The notes beneath the pieces are model-generated. The model had not been told where the DNA came from, did not search any database, and saw only the letters and a list, made by a program, of their open reading frames with translations. This document shows positions 26,107 to 35,717 of a stretch of 64,000 nt of DNA, one piece after another. The translations under genes were made by a program, and so were the position numbers. Source of the stretch: Terriglobia bacterium (GTDB lineage Bacteria; Acidobacteriota; Terriglobia; Bryobacterales; Bryobacteraceae); assembly GCA_020073445.1 (NCBI GenBank), contig JAIQFE010000001.1:434001-498000 (forward strand), given 5' to 3'. The number at the start of each line of letters is the position of its first letter. Within the stretch, counting starts at the first letter, position 1.

Positions 26107-29100
26107 GGCACTGTCCAGGTCCCGCGCGCAACCCACCCGGAGCTTGAGTTTGGTTCGAGTGCCTGCAGATAGACGGTTTTGAGGCCGCTGAAGGCCGGTG
26201 ATCTAAATACCACGTTGATCGTGAAGGTTACGGAGTTGAGGGACGTGATCATGACCGTATAGCCGACTGCGCACTGGCTGTTTTGCAGGTTGGCCGAGGA
26301 TCCAATGCCTTTCGTGCTGAGCGTGACGCCATCGTCGCCGTACAGGCCGATGGTGGATGTGGTGCGGTTATAGAACAGGTAGCAGGCGTTGGCCACATTG
26401 GCGGGGGAACCGGTGGTGAACAGCATGCTCATGCCGACAATGTTTGTTTGCGTCGCGGAATCGGAGACGGTGAAAAGGAAGTTCGGCGATAAATCCGATC
26501 CGGAGCTGGGATTGACGGAATCGGCTGTGGGTGCTCCACCGGTTACGGTCCAGCTCCCCACGTTGACCCATCCGGAATTTGCGGTGCCCTCGGAAGCGTA
26601 CAGATATGCATTCTTGGCTCCGAAGAAAGTGGCGTTGAAAGCGAGATCGACGGTGATCACCAGCGTCGTGGCCCCGGCCACAACGGTCGTGTTCGCGCCG
26701 AGCAGGCTGCACTGGTGGTTGGAAACCACCGTGGGAGATCCTGGGACTAGCGGTGCAGCGCCGTTGGCCGGGATGTCGTACGCCAGCGAAATGGTATTGC
26801 GGACGCGATCGAAAACCAGGCTGCACGCATTGGTGGTGTCCAAAGTCGGGGAGAACAGCATCGCCGCCCCCAGGATGTTGGAAGAACCGCCGAGATCGGA
26901 GACGGTGAAGCTGAAGCGCTGGCTGGGGCCGGTACCCGCGAAAGGAACCACGGAAGTTGCCAGGGGAAGCCCCCCCGCGGCCACGAAGTACGTGCCGCGC
27001 TGGATCCAGCCAGTGTTCAGGGTTTCCTCGGACGCAAACATGTAAATGTTCTTGAGTCCGACGAAGGCCCCTTTGAACGTAATCGACGTGGCCACGACTT
27101 GAGACTTTCCGGAAACAAACGCGGAAACGACACCGACGGAACATTGACTGTTTTGCAGAACGGTGGTCGAACCCAACGGCTTTGAGCCGGACCCCTGTGC
27201 ATTGTCGGAAAACAGCCGGATCGTTCCGGCGACGCTATCGTAAACCAGGTAGCAGGAATTGGCCAGACTCCCCGAGGCGCTGAATAGCATCGCCATGATG
27301 GTCAGGTTCGCGGCGTTTTGTGTATCAGAAAAGACAAATGTGAAGTTCTGGCTCGCGCCGGTGCTGGCGTTGGGAGACACGGAATCGGCGGTAGGCAGAG
27401 GCGGGGGGATGGTGACGGTCCAGGCCCCTTTCGCCAGGAAGCCGGTGTTGGTGACGGCATCGGCGGCGTAGAGATAGACGGTCTTATTGCCAGCGAAGCC
27501 GGGCTGGAACGTGAGGGAAACCGTGAATGTGAGAACTGTGCCGACCAGGCTGGCGGAACTGCCCGCTCCGTTCAGTATGCACTGGTCGTTCGCGGCGCTG
27601 CCACCGCCGGGCACGACCGAAAGGCCGCCGGCGGACGCGTCGTTATTCGCCAAAGTGAACTGATTCGTGGACGGATTGTAGGTGACATAGCAGGCCAGGT
27701 TGAGATTGGCTGTCGTGTTCACAAGCAGGGCCGTCGTGGTGAGGCTGCCTGCGCCCGCCGGATGCGAGTACTGAGCGGTGAAGGTTGCGATGTTGCCGCT
27801 GCCGGAGGATGGCGAAACCGAGCTCGCCGAGGGAAGCTGCGGCGGCGGGGCTGTCACGCCCAGGCGAGCGACCCATGCGGTGTTGCTGCCCACGTTGAAC
27901 GATTGGATCGCGCCCACCACATTCAGATCGAATGAGCTCGTTTGCCCGCCGATGAACATGTTTCCCGAGGTATCGACGGCAATGGCGTTAGCCTCATCCG
28001 CGCCTGTGCCTCCATACAGCGTGGAAAACGTGAGGCCATTGCCCAAGGGGTTGAGCTTGGAAACGAAGGCGTCGTAGAATCCGTTGAATCCGGCCTGAAC
28101 GCCGCTGACCATGGGGAATCCGGCCGATGAGGTATAGCCGGCCACGTGAGCATTGCCGCTGGAATCGATAGCGATGCTGCTGGCCCAGTCGAAGCTGGAG
28201 TTTCCGAGGTAAGTGCTATATAGTTTCGCGCTTCCCGCGGCGTTCAGCTTGGTCACGAAAGCATCCTGAGCTCCATTGAAAACTGTTTGGAACGCTCCGG
28301 CGGTCACCGGAAAATTACTCGAGTTCGTGACGCCGGCGATGTAGGCCGCGCCTGTGGAATCGACCGCGATGGCATTGGCTTGTTCGGGAGAGCCTATTTG
28401 GCCACCATTGCCTCCCAAATAGGTGCTGTAGACCAGCGCGGCAGGGCTGGTGGAGATCTTGGCGACGAAGGCGTCCTGGCTGCCGCCGTTGGCTGCCTGC
28501 AGAGGAGCAGCCACCGGGAAATTCACGGAGAGCGTACCGCCGGCGAGATAGATATTCGCGGAGGCGTCCACCGCGACGCCCCCCACGTGTTCGTCGTTGA
28601 TGCCACCGAGGTAGGTGCTGAAAGAAATCGCACCAGCCGGAGTGAGCCGGGTGACGAATGCATCGGCCTTACCCCCGAGTACGGTTTGCACCGCGTTGGA
28701 TAGCGGAAAATCGCTGGATTGTGTGTCGCCCGCGATGTAGGCATTACCCGCGGCATCCACGGCGATGGCGGTGGCCGCATCGTAGCTGGATCCGCCCAGA
28801 TAAGTGCTGTAGACCAGCAGATTTCCGATGGCGTTCAGTTTCACCGCGAACGCATCGCGGGTGCCACCTAGCGCCAGCCGGATCGACGCCACCAACGGGA
28901 AGTCGGTGGAAGCAGTGGAGCCCGTTAGATAGATCTGTCCGGCAGGGTCGACCGCGATCCCCGCGGCGCGATCGTCGCCGCGGCCGCCGATGTAGGTGGC
29001 ATAGAGCAGCGTGTTGCCGGCGGCATTCAACTTGAACACGAATGCGTCCACGCCTCCGCGATTGACTGCCTGAATGGCATTCGAAACCGGAAAGTCGATG

Positions 29101-29885
29101 GCTTCGGTCCAGCCTGCCGCGTACAAGCTACCGGACGCGTCGATGGCCAGCGCGGTAACAGCGCTTTGTGCGGTTCCGCCTAAGTACGTGGAGTACGAAA
29201 TCACGGGATCGATGACCAGCGGCAGGGTCGCGTCATAGTCGCCCAGATCGAACATGACGGTATTGCCGGGAAGAATGCGGTAGCTGGCGCGAACAGGATG
29301 CCGGACGCCCCGGGATTCCTGATATGACTCCTGATACGCTGTGGGCGCTTGATCACGGAACACGGCGGCATCCATGTGGACGATCAAGTCGCCGTGAGCA
29401 TTGATCGATATGCTCTCGGCATCCGGATACTCCAACCTTATCTGGCCAGGATCGCTGCCGGGCGCAACCAGAAATTCCGATTTGAGCTTGGGGGCATCGC
29501 CCGAGTAGGTCATGTCGATTCCCGGATACAGATTGCGGTAAACGATACCGGCGTACGTGGGTAAGCCGGTGTGCCAGGCGGCTGGATCGTCGCCAATCAG
29601 GAAATTGGCGCGCGCGAGCATCGCGGCTGTGCCCTCGATCGAGACACTGGGACTCGCGTCGGCGAAGCGCACGCGGATTTGCGTTTCCTGAATTCGGAAG
29701 AACGCGGAATCAAGAGCAAATCCGGCGGTCATCTCCCGCGTTTGCGCGATGTAGCGAATCGCCGGATCGGTTTGACCAGCGTTGGGGATGAAGAATAGTG
29801 GAAGCGAGCGTTCCGGGTTCGCCGCGAAGGTTGCAAATCCTGGCGCGACGGCCAGGAGTAGAAGAGCAATATTGGTAAGCCGCAT
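26103..29885 (-). CDS. Secreted SBBP-repeat protein with four tandem C-terminal domains
   Basis: 1260 residues. Signal peptide (MRLTNIALLLLAVAPGFATFA), then an N-terminal domain (DUF7948-like, FIPNAGQTDPAIRYIA) to about 225. Residues 225-678 hold seven SBBP beta-propeller blades marked by STYLGG-type strands (STYLGG, ATYIGG, STYLGG, STYLGG, STYLGG, STYLGN, STLYGG), each followed by DA/AFV-K-LN turns. From about 685 four repeats of about 144 residues follow (starts near 685, 827, 972 and 1117), each opening S-V-x-P-x-x-G and containing a C-Y/CS-L-V strand and an NxQC strand. It ends WVARGTWTVP with no sorting signal. Probably an exported surface protein; ligand unknown. Confidence 0.88.
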   Translation of the reverse strand: MRLTNIALLLLAVAPGFATFAANPERSLPLFFIPNAGQTDPAIRYIAQTREMTAGFALDSAFFRIQETQIRVRFADASPSVSIEGTAAMLARANFLIGDDPAAWHTGLPTYAGIVYRNLYPGIDMTYSGDAPKLKSEFLVAPGSDPGQIRLEYPDAESISINAHGDLIVHMDAAVFRDQAPTAYQESYQESRGVRHPVRASYRILPGNTVMFDLGDYDATLPLVIDPVISYSTYLGGTAQSAVTALAIDASGSLYAAGWTEAIDFPVSNAIQAVNRGGVDAFVFKLNAAGNTLLYATYIGGRGDDRAAGIAVDPAGQIYLTGSTASTDFPLVASIRLALGGTRDAFAVKLNAIGNLLVYSTYLGGSSYDAATAIAVDAAGNAYIAGDTQSSDFPLSNAVQTVLGGKADAFVTRLTPAGAISFSTYLGGINDEHVGGVAVDASANIYLAGGTLSVNFPVAAPLQAANGGSQDAFVAKISTSPAALVYSTYLGGNGGQIGSPEQANAIAVDSTGAAYIAGVTNSSNFPVTAGAFQTVFNGAQDAFVTKLNAAGSAKLYSTYLGNSSFDWASSIAIDSSGNAHVAGYTSSAGFPMVSGVQAGFNGFYDAFVSKLNPLGNGLTFSTLYGGTGADEANAIAVDTSGNMFIGGQTSSFDLNVVGAIQSFNVGSNTAWVARLGVTAPPPQLPSASSVSPSSGSGNIATFTAQYSHPAGAGSLTTTALLVNTTANLNLACYVTYNPSTNQFTLANNDASAGGLSVVPGGGSAANDQCILNGAGSSASLVGTVLTFTVSLTFQPGFAGNKTVYLYAADAVTNTGFLAKGAWTVTIPPPLPTADSVSPNASTGASQNFTFVFSDTQNAANLTIMAMLFSASGSLANSCYLVYDSVAGTIRLFSDNAQGSGSKPLGSTTVLQNSQCSVGVVSAFVSGKSQVVATSITFKGAFVGLKNIYMFASEETLNTGWIQRGTYFVAAGGLPLATSVVPFAGTGPSQRFSFTVSDLGGSSNILGAAMLFSPTLDTTNACSLVFDRVRNTISLAYDIPANGAAPLVPGSPTVVSNHQCSLLGANTTVVAGATTLVITVDLAFNATFFGAKNAYLYASEGTANSGWVNVGSWTVTGGAPTADSVNPSSGSDLSPNFLFTVSDSATQTNIVGMSMLFTTGSPANVANACYLFYNRTTSTIGLYGDDGVTLSTKGIGSSANLQNSQCAVGYTVMITSLNSVTFTINVVFRSPAFSGLKTVYLQALEPNSSSGWVARGTWTVP

Positions 29886-30003
29886 TCACGGGAAGGTTCG
29901 GCGAAAACGTGGCGGTCCCGCATATCTCGTGTTTTCCTCGGAAATACCTCCCCTTGACCCAAGACTGGTTTGTATTGCAGACTAGTATGCAAAAGGACAT
30001 CGT

Positions 30004-30651
30004 ATGGAGCCGCTTGTGGATGTTGACGCAGCAGCGTTGCGAGCTTCGCAGTACTGGATGGAAGACGGGCTGGTCGAGATCTTGCTCGGCCTGCTGACGT
30101 CTAGCCAAATGGCCATATATATGGTGGCAGGCGCTCTACCCCGTGGGCCACTTATGGATTTCGTATCCACCTTCGGCGCCCAGGCGCTCTGTCTCGCGAT
30201 CACGCTTTCGATCTTCGGCGGATTCAAAAAGCTGAAGGCGCGAATCACGTTTCCCCGGACCGGCTATGTCGCGCTTCCCAAGCGAAGCACGAAGTATCGA
30301 ATGTCCGTCTTTCTGATTGCGCTGGCCGTAGGCGCGGTCACCGTCGGGTTGGAAGTGTTTCGACTCTCGCAAACGGATTGGCTGAGCAGGATGGCAGTGC
30401 CGGCCTTCGCGGCCGTCTTCGCGATCTGCCTGATTAGCGGTGGTCTTCAGTACAAACAGGCGAGCATGCTTTGGGAAGGCTTACTCACGCTCCTGTTCGC
30501 CGCTGGATTGGAAGGGTTTACGGATCTACGGGGGATCAAAGGACTGGGAGCCTTGATGATTATGGCGGGAATCTCCATGGCGATCTTCGGCGCGTTTCGG
30601 CTCCGAAGGTTTTTGAAAGCCAACCCAAAGCCGCAGGAGACGGAAGCATGA
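30004..30651 (+). CDS. Integral membrane protein of unknown function, coupled to a winged-helix regulator
   Basis: 215 residues; AAGGA lies before the ATG. Six hydrophobic segments are likely, with a basic loop (KKLKARITFPRTGYVALPKRSTKYR) between the second and third. The N-terminal 25 residues (LRASQYWMEDGLVEILLGL) read like an amphipathic helix before TM1. No catalytic motif. Its stop overlaps the start of the regulator gene as ATGA. Membrane protein plus PF13601-type regulator pairs occur in other bacteria, where the regulator probably controls the pair; that role is inferred. Confidence 0.68.
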   Translation: MEPLVDVDAAALRASQYWMEDGLVEILLGLLTSSQMAIYMVAGALPRGPLMDFVSTFGAQALCLAITLSIFGGFKKLKARITFPRTGYVALPKRSTKYRMSVFLIALAVGAVTVGLEVFRLSQTDWLSRMAVPAFAAVFAICLISGGLQYKQASMLWEGLLTLLFAAGLEGFTDLRGIKGLGALMIMAGISMAIFGAFRLRRFLKANPKPQETEA

Positions 30652-30965
30652 GCGAACTGAACCGCGTCATTCACGAGCCCGCCCGGTTGACGATCATCGC
30701 GCTCCTGTCGAGCGTCAAAGAAGCCGATTTCCTCTACCTGCTGCGTGAAACCGGGCTCACCAAGGGCAATCTGTCTACCCACCTGATCAGGCTCGAGGAG
30801 GCCGGGTACGTCGAGATCGAGAAGACCTTTCGAGGTAAGATCCCGCTCACCCTCGTGCGGCTCAGTCCGGAAGGTAAGGCGGCGTTTCAGAGCTATCGTA
30901 AATCGATGAAAGATATTCTGGAGCCGTCGAAAATGAGGCGCGTTCCAGTTCAGTTGCCGACGTAG
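30648..30965 (+). CDS. Winged-helix DNA-binding regulator (PF13601-like)
   Basis: 105 residues. The whole protein is one winged helix: LNRVIHEPARLTIIALLSSVKEADFLYLLRETGLTKGNLSTHLIRLEEAGYVEIEKTFRGKIPLTLVRLSPEGKAAF. The recognition helix is TKGNLSTHLIRLEEAG and the wing KTFRGKIPLTLVRL. These compact MarR/ArsR-like repressors often sit beside a membrane protein they control. The start overlaps the preceding stop (ATGA), and the last 16 bp overlap the convergent moeB/thiF-like gene. Confidence 0.88.
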   Translation: MSELNRVIHEPARLTIIALLSSVKEADFLYLLRETGLTKGNLSTHLIRLEEAGYVEIEKTFRGKIPLTLVRLSPEGKAAFQSYRKSMKDILEPSKMRRVPVQLPT

Positions 30966-31972
30966 CGGGCGTACAGGCTGCGCGCGACCGCCGGATCGGT
31001 AGTGCCTTTGATGATGGCGCGGCCGTCGGGGAAAACGGTCAGCTCGTACGCATCGATGCTGGCGCGGACCGCGAAATCATTGGCGCGGACCGTCGCCAGC
31101 GGCGCGAGGCGGCGGGCCAGATCGGCCAAATCCACGGGACGGAAGCGCTCATGAATCTGGACGGCATTGCGGCCGCATAGGCTGATGGGCGCGCGGCGCT
31201 GGCCCGTCAGATGGACGAAATCGCGGCGGGCGCAGCACGGGCAATCGGGATCGCGCGCCGGGGAGGACGTCTGGCGGATCTCGCCCGACCAAACATCCAC
31301 AGTCGTCAGTCTTGTAGCGACGGACTCCGGTCCGCGCGCGAGCAGCTTCAGGGCGTCTCCCGCGGCGAGAGCGGCGATCGCCGCGGTCACGGGTCCCAGG
31401 ACGCCTTCCGTTTCGCAGGTAGGCTGCGATCCTTGCGGAGGCTCGGGGTAGACGCATCGCAGGCAGGCCGTGCGGCCGGGTACGATCGCCAGCTTCAGTC
31501 CATAGCTGCCTACGGCGGCGGCGTAGATCCAGGGAATACCAGCGCTCACGGCGTAATCGTTCACCAGGAATCGGACCTCGAAGTTGTCCGTGCCGTCCAG
31601 GATCAACCCGACGCCTTCCAAAAGATCCTCGATATTGGCAGGCGTGAGATCGGCGACCGTCGGCTCGATCGTTACCTCGGAGTTCACGCGAGCTAAGTGC
31701 CTCGCCGCGGCTACGGCTTTCGGCAAACCCTCGGCGGCGTCGGATTCTTCGAACAGAAACTGGCGCTGGAGGTTGCTCCACTCGACGAAATCGCGGTCGA
31801 CGATGCGAAGTTTGCCGACGCCGGCCCGAACCAGAATCTCGGCTTCCACGGTGCCGAGGGCCCCGCACCCGATGACGGCCACGGAAGCCGCCCGAATCCG
31901 CTCCTGGCCGTCAGGACCCAGCGGGGCAAAGCGGCTTTGGCGCGAGTAACGGGACTCGGTGGGGTGCGTCAT
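30950..31972 (-). CDS. MoeB/ThiF-type sulfur-carrier adenylyltransferase
   Basis: 340 residues. It activates the C-terminus of a ubiquitin-like sulfur carrier (MoaD, ThiS or similar) by adenylylation, in molybdopterin or thiamin synthesis. Motifs: SVAVIGCGALGTVEAEILVRAG, DRDFVEWSNLQRQFLF (R-finger block), LDGTDNFEVRFLVND and zinc Cys pairs CLRC and CPCC; the thioester-type Cys segment reads PTCETEGVLGP. The last 80 residues (FRPVDLADLARRL to YARYVGN) form an extra C-terminal domain resembling a MoaD/ThiS-like or rhodanese-like add-on in size, but I cannot assign it. MoeB or ThiF cannot be separated from context. Confidence 0.85.
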   Translation of the reverse strand: MTHPTESRYSRQSRFAPLGPDGQERIRAASVAVIGCGALGTVEAEILVRAGVGKLRIVDRDFVEWSNLQRQFLFEESDAAEGLPKAVAAARHLARVNSEVTIEPTVADLTPANIEDLLEGVGLILDGTDNFEVRFLVNDYAVSAGIPWIYAAAVGSYGLKLAIVPGRTACLRCVYPEPPQGSQPTCETEGVLGPVTAAIAALAAGDALKLLARGPESVATRLTTVDVWSGEIRQTSSPARDPDCPCCARRDFVHLTGQRRAPISLCGRNAVQIHERFRPVDLADLARRLAPLATVRANDFAVRASIDAYELTVFPDGRAIIKGTTDPAVARSLYARYVGN

Positions 31973-32047
31973 AGATACAGGCCGCTCGTTATTCCCTCAG
32001 GCGCCCTGCTCGCTGTCGCTCACAAGGATAACTTCGCTTTGCTCATC

Positions 32048-35000
32048 ATGATAACAACGGTGCTTGCGTTGGCACATGCGTTATTATTGAAAAACGTGCG
32101 ATTGCGGACGCTTGTCGCGCTTCTCGCCGGCCTGGCTCCAGCGTTCGGACCCGCGTTCGGCCAAGACACGTCCACGGGCCGCTGGGAAGGGCGGCCGATC
32201 TCGCGCATCGAATTCGACCCGCCCCAGCAGCCTCTGACGCTGGAGGAGTTGAACCGTCTCGTGCCGCTGAAAGCGGGCAGTTCGCTCCGCATGGACGACG
32301 TTCGTGATGCGATTCAGAAGCTCTATGCGACTGGCCGGTTCGCGGACGTAACTATCGACGTAAGTCCGGCAACCCAAGATGGAACGGGCGCGGCGCTGCG
32401 GATCTCCACCGAGCTGAACTACTTCATCAGCGGGGTGAACATCCTGGGCGAAAACGAACCCCCCAACCGCAACCAGCTGATTTCCGCGTCAAAACTGGAG
32501 CTGGGAACACTGTTTGCGGCATCCGACCTGGATCGGGCCATCGACAACATGCAGGAGAAGCTGCGCGTGAACGGGCTGTACAATGCGACCATTCAGCGCC
32601 GCGTGGACCTGCGCCCGGAGACCGAAGAGGCCAACGTGTATTTCGATCTCGACGCGGGGTACCGTGCCCACTTCGACGGCATCGAGCTGGCGGGGCAAAT
32701 CAACCGCCCCAAGGATTCCCTGATTAAAGCCACCGGCTGGCATCGCGGTTTTGGACCCATCCGGATTCCGGGATGGCGACTGGTGACGGAAAGCCGCGTC
32801 CAGACCGGTCTGGAGCGGCTGCGGAAGGACTTCCAAAAGGGAGACCGCCTGGAGGCGAAGGTCACGCTGGACAAACTGGATTATCACCCCGCTACGAACA
32901 CCGCCACACCGTACCTGACAATCGACAGCGGCCCGATCGTGGAGGTGCGCACCACCGGAACCAAGGTCTCCGGCGGCCGTCTTCGGGAACTGGTGCCGGT
33001 TTATCAGGAGCGCACTGTAGACCGGAGCCTGCTGGTGGAGGGACAGAACAACCTGGCCGAATACTTCCGGTCGAAGGGTTATTTCGACGCGCAGGTGGAT
33101 TTCATGCAGTACGATCCCGAGCCGAAACGCACGCTCATCGAATACAACATTACGTCGGGCGACCGGCACAAGCTGAAACACATTGAGATCACGGGCAATC
33201 GCTATTTCGACTATGCGACTTTACGCGAGCGGATGAACCTGCAAACTGCCAGTTTCCTGAGGCGGCGGTATGGGCTGTATTCAGAGCGGCTTCTCCAGCA
33301 GGACGAGCAAAACATCGCCGACCTCTACCGGGCCAACGGATTTCCCGACGTGATGGTGATGCATCCGCCGGTCCAGGATGACTACGGCGGCCAGCACGGC
33401 AACCTGGCAGTGCAGATTCAAGTGAATGAGGGCCAGCAGTGGCTGGTGAACAGCATGACGATCGAGGGTGTCTCGGCGGAAGACGAAGCGTATCTGCGTT
33501 CTCTTGTGCGATCCACCGAAGGTCAGCCCTACAGCGCCGCTAACGTCGCAGCCGATCGGGACGCGGTTTTGGGTTACTACTACAACAGCGGTTATCCGGA
33601 CGCGCAATTTGACAGCAGCCAGGATCCCGCGCCGGCCCCTAACCGGGTGAACCTTCGTTACAAGGTGGTTCCGGGGGAGCGCCAGTTTGTCCGCGGCACT
33701 CTGGTCCGCGGTCTGGAAACGACCAAAGCGTCGCTGGTGGCCAGCCGGATCTCGGTAGCGCCCGGCGACCCGATTTCCCAAACCCAGATCGCCCAGAGCC
33801 AGCAGAAGTTATACGACCTGGGAATTTTCGCCAAGGTGGAAACGGCGCTCCAGAATCCAGACGGCAAGGAAGAGAGCAAGTACGTCTTATTCCATCTGGA
33901 TGAAGCTCGCAAGTACTCGTTCAACTTCGGTCTTGGTGCGAACCTGGGGCGCATCGGGGGCGGCATCAACTCGCTGGATTACCCTGCCGGAACCCCCGGC
34001 TTCAGCCCGCGCGTATCGGTCGGCGTCAGCCGGATCAACTTTCTGGGACTGGGCCACACGGTGAGCTTGCAAACCCAGGTTTCTACCTTGCGCCGGCGGG
34101 CGCTGGCCAGTTACCTGGCGCCGCAATTTGAGGGGCATGAAAACCTCGCGCTGACGTTTTCGGCTCTCTTTGACAATTCGCACGACGTGCGAACGTTCGC
34201 GGCGCGGCGCTGGGAGGGCACCGTGCAGCTCGGCCAGAAAGTCTCTCGTGCCAACAGTTTCCAATATCGCTACACGTTCCGGCGGGTGACGCTGGATCCG
34301 AATTCGCTCAAAATACAGCCCCAATTGATCGGCCTGCTTTCGCAGCCGGTTCGCGTGGGGCTCATCGGCGGTACCTTCACACAGGATCGCAGGGACGACC
34401 CGGTCAACACTCACCGGGGGATCCTGAATACGGTCGATTTGGCCTATGCCTACAAAGGGTTCGGCTCGGAGACCGACTTCACGCGGTTACTGGTGCGAAA
34501 CGCCACCTACCATCCCATCGGGCGCGAAATCGTTCTAGCCCGCTCGCTGCAATTCGGCTACGTTCAGCGGTGGGGCGGGCTGCCGGAGATTCCGCTGTCC
34601 GAGCGATTCTATTCCGGCGGCTCATCCACCAACCGCGCGTTTCCGGATAATCAAGCCGGTCCGCGAGACCTCCTGACTGGGTTCCCCGTCGGAGGCAGAG
34701 CTCTCTTTTTCCATTCCACAGAACTGCGCTTCCCGCTGATTGGAGACAATATCGGCGGCGTACTCTTCCACGACATGGGCAACGTCTATACAGGCGTAAA
34801 CACCATCAGCTTTCGCTTCCACCAGCAAAACCTGCAAGACTTTGACTATATGGTGCATAGCATCGGCTTCGGATTCCGCGTCCGGACGCCGGTGGGCCCC
34901 ATCCGGGCCGATTTCAGCTACAGCCCGAACTCCCCGCGCTTCTTCGGATTTAACGGCACCATCAACGATCTGCTGAACGTGCCGCCGTCACAGGCCTTGT

Positions 35001-35080
35001 GCTCGTCATCGTCACCGATGTGCTCGAATCAGCACATCAACTCGTTTCAATTCCATTTTTCCCTGGGGCAGACGTTCTGA
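32048..35080 (+). CDS. TamA/BamA-like outer-membrane assembly factor with about seven POTRA domains
   Basis: 1010 residues from the ATG at 32048; a GTG at 32096 gives a cleaner signal peptide (MRLRTLVALLAGLAPAFGPAFGQ) and is a good alternative. About seven POTRA-like units span residues 55-630, each ending before a strand start such as ISRIEFD, ISGVNILGE, FDGIELAGQ, VRTTGTKVS, KHIEITGNRYF, NSMTIEGVS and VRGTLVRGLE. The C-terminal third is the 16-strand surface-antigen barrel (FYSGGSSTNRAFPDNQAGP, then GPIRADFSYSPNSP and FHFSLGQTF ending in Phe). E. coli TamA has three POTRAs and BamA five. The next genes, SurA-N and TamB, start directly after. Confidence 0.92.
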   Translation: MITTVLALAHALLLKNVRLRTLVALLAGLAPAFGPAFGQDTSTGRWEGRPISRIEFDPPQQPLTLEELNRLVPLKAGSSLRMDDVRDAIQKLYATGRFADVTIDVSPATQDGTGAALRISTELNYFISGVNILGENEPPNRNQLISASKLELGTLFAASDLDRAIDNMQEKLRVNGLYNATIQRRVDLRPETEEANVYFDLDAGYRAHFDGIELAGQINRPKDSLIKATGWHRGFGPIRIPGWRLVTESRVQTGLERLRKDFQKGDRLEAKVTLDKLDYHPATNTATPYLTIDSGPIVEVRTTGTKVSGGRLRELVPVYQERTVDRSLLVEGQNNLAEYFRSKGYFDAQVDFMQYDPEPKRTLIEYNITSGDRHKLKHIEITGNRYFDYATLRERMNLQTASFLRRRYGLYSERLLQQDEQNIADLYRANGFPDVMVMHPPVQDDYGGQHGNLAVQIQVNEGQQWLVNSMTIEGVSAEDEAYLRSLVRSTEGQPYSAANVAADRDAVLGYYYNSGYPDAQFDSSQDPAPAPNRVNLRYKVVPGERQFVRGTLVRGLETTKASLVASRISVAPGDPISQTQIAQSQQKLYDLGIFAKVETALQNPDGKEESKYVLFHLDEARKYSFNFGLGANLGRIGGGINSLDYPAGTPGFSPRVSVGVSRINFLGLGHTVSLQTQVSTLRRRALASYLAPQFEGHENLALTFSALFDNSHDVRTFAARRWEGTVQLGQKVSRANSFQYRYTFRRVTLDPNSLKIQPQLIGLLSQPVRVGLIGGTFTQDRRDDPVNTHRGILNTVDLAYAYKGFGSETDFTRLLVRNATYHPIGREIVLARSLQFGYVQRWGGLPEIPLSERFYSGGSSTNRAFPDNQAGPRDLLTGFPVGGRALFFHSTELRFPLIGDNIGGVLFHDMGNVYTGVNTISFRFHQQNLQDFDYMVHSIGFGFRVRTPVGPIRADFSYSPNSPRFFGFNGTINDLLNVPPSQALCSSSSPMCSNQHINSFQFHFSLGQTF

Positions 35081-35704
35081 ATGCTGGCCGGTCCCATAGT
35101 GATGATCGGGTTGGCGCTTGCGGCTTCGCCGGGCTTAGCCGAGACGCTGGACCGCATCGCCGTCAGCGTGGGTCAGGACGTGATCACCGAAAGCCAGGTA
35201 ATTCTGGACCTTCGTGTGGCGGCGTTTCTGGATCAGAAGCCGGTGGATTTGAGCGGGGCGGCCAAACGCAAATCGGCGGAACGGCTGGTGGACCAGCTCC
35301 TGATCCTGCGGGAAGCGGTGGATAGCCACGTGACGCTTCCGTCGGTGGAAGCGACCGCCGGCCTGGTCGCGCCGTATGCAGCCGAGAGCGGCTACCAGGC
35401 GAATCTGCAGCGCTACGGGATTACCGAGCGCGACCTGGGTGCACACCTGCTGGCGGGGCTCCGTACGCTGACCTTCACCGACCTGCGGTTCCGGCCGGAT
35501 GTTCAGGTTTCGGACGAAGACCTTCGAAGCTACTACGATAAGCTGCCCGATTCGGCCGCCGCGCCGAAACCGTCATTTGAAGACAGCCGTGATCAGATCG
35601 AGAAGCTGCTGGTGGAACAGCGCGTGATCGACGCTCTCGATCAGTGGCTGGACATGGCCCGCAGTGCGGTGAACATTCGATATCGAGACAAGGCATTTGA
35701 GTGA
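35081..35704 (+). CDS. SurA N-terminal domain chaperone without PPIase domain
   Basis: 207 residues, signal peptide ending ASPGLAE. The mature part matches SurA_N: ETLDRIAVSVGQDVITESQVILDLRV, then helices RLVDQLLILREAVDSHVTLPSVE and a C-terminal helix EDSRDQIEKLLVEQRVIDALDQWLDMARS. SurA of E. coli adds two parvulin domains that are absent here, leaving only the outer-membrane-protein-binding core. The ATG directly abuts the TamA-like stop, and tamB follows 13 bp later. It likely escorts barrel proteins to the assembly factor; that is inferred from the operon. Confidence 0.82.
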   Translation: MLAGPIVMIGLALAASPGLAETLDRIAVSVGQDVITESQVILDLRVAAFLDQKPVDLSGAAKRKSAERLVDQLLILREAVDSHVTLPSVEATAGLVAPYAAESGYQANLQRYGITERDLGAHLLAGLRTLTFTDLRFRPDVQVSDEDLRSYYDKLPDSAAAPKPSFEDSRDQIEKLLVEQRVIDALDQWLDMARSAVNIRYRDKAFE

Positions 35705-35717
35705 TGAGACGGTTTGA

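Noticed and set aside
32069-32085. TTGGCAC followed by N5-TTATT, resembling a sigma-54 promoter before the TamA-like gene.
   Set aside because: The -24 half matches, but the essential GC of the -12 element is missing (AT instead), so this is not supported.
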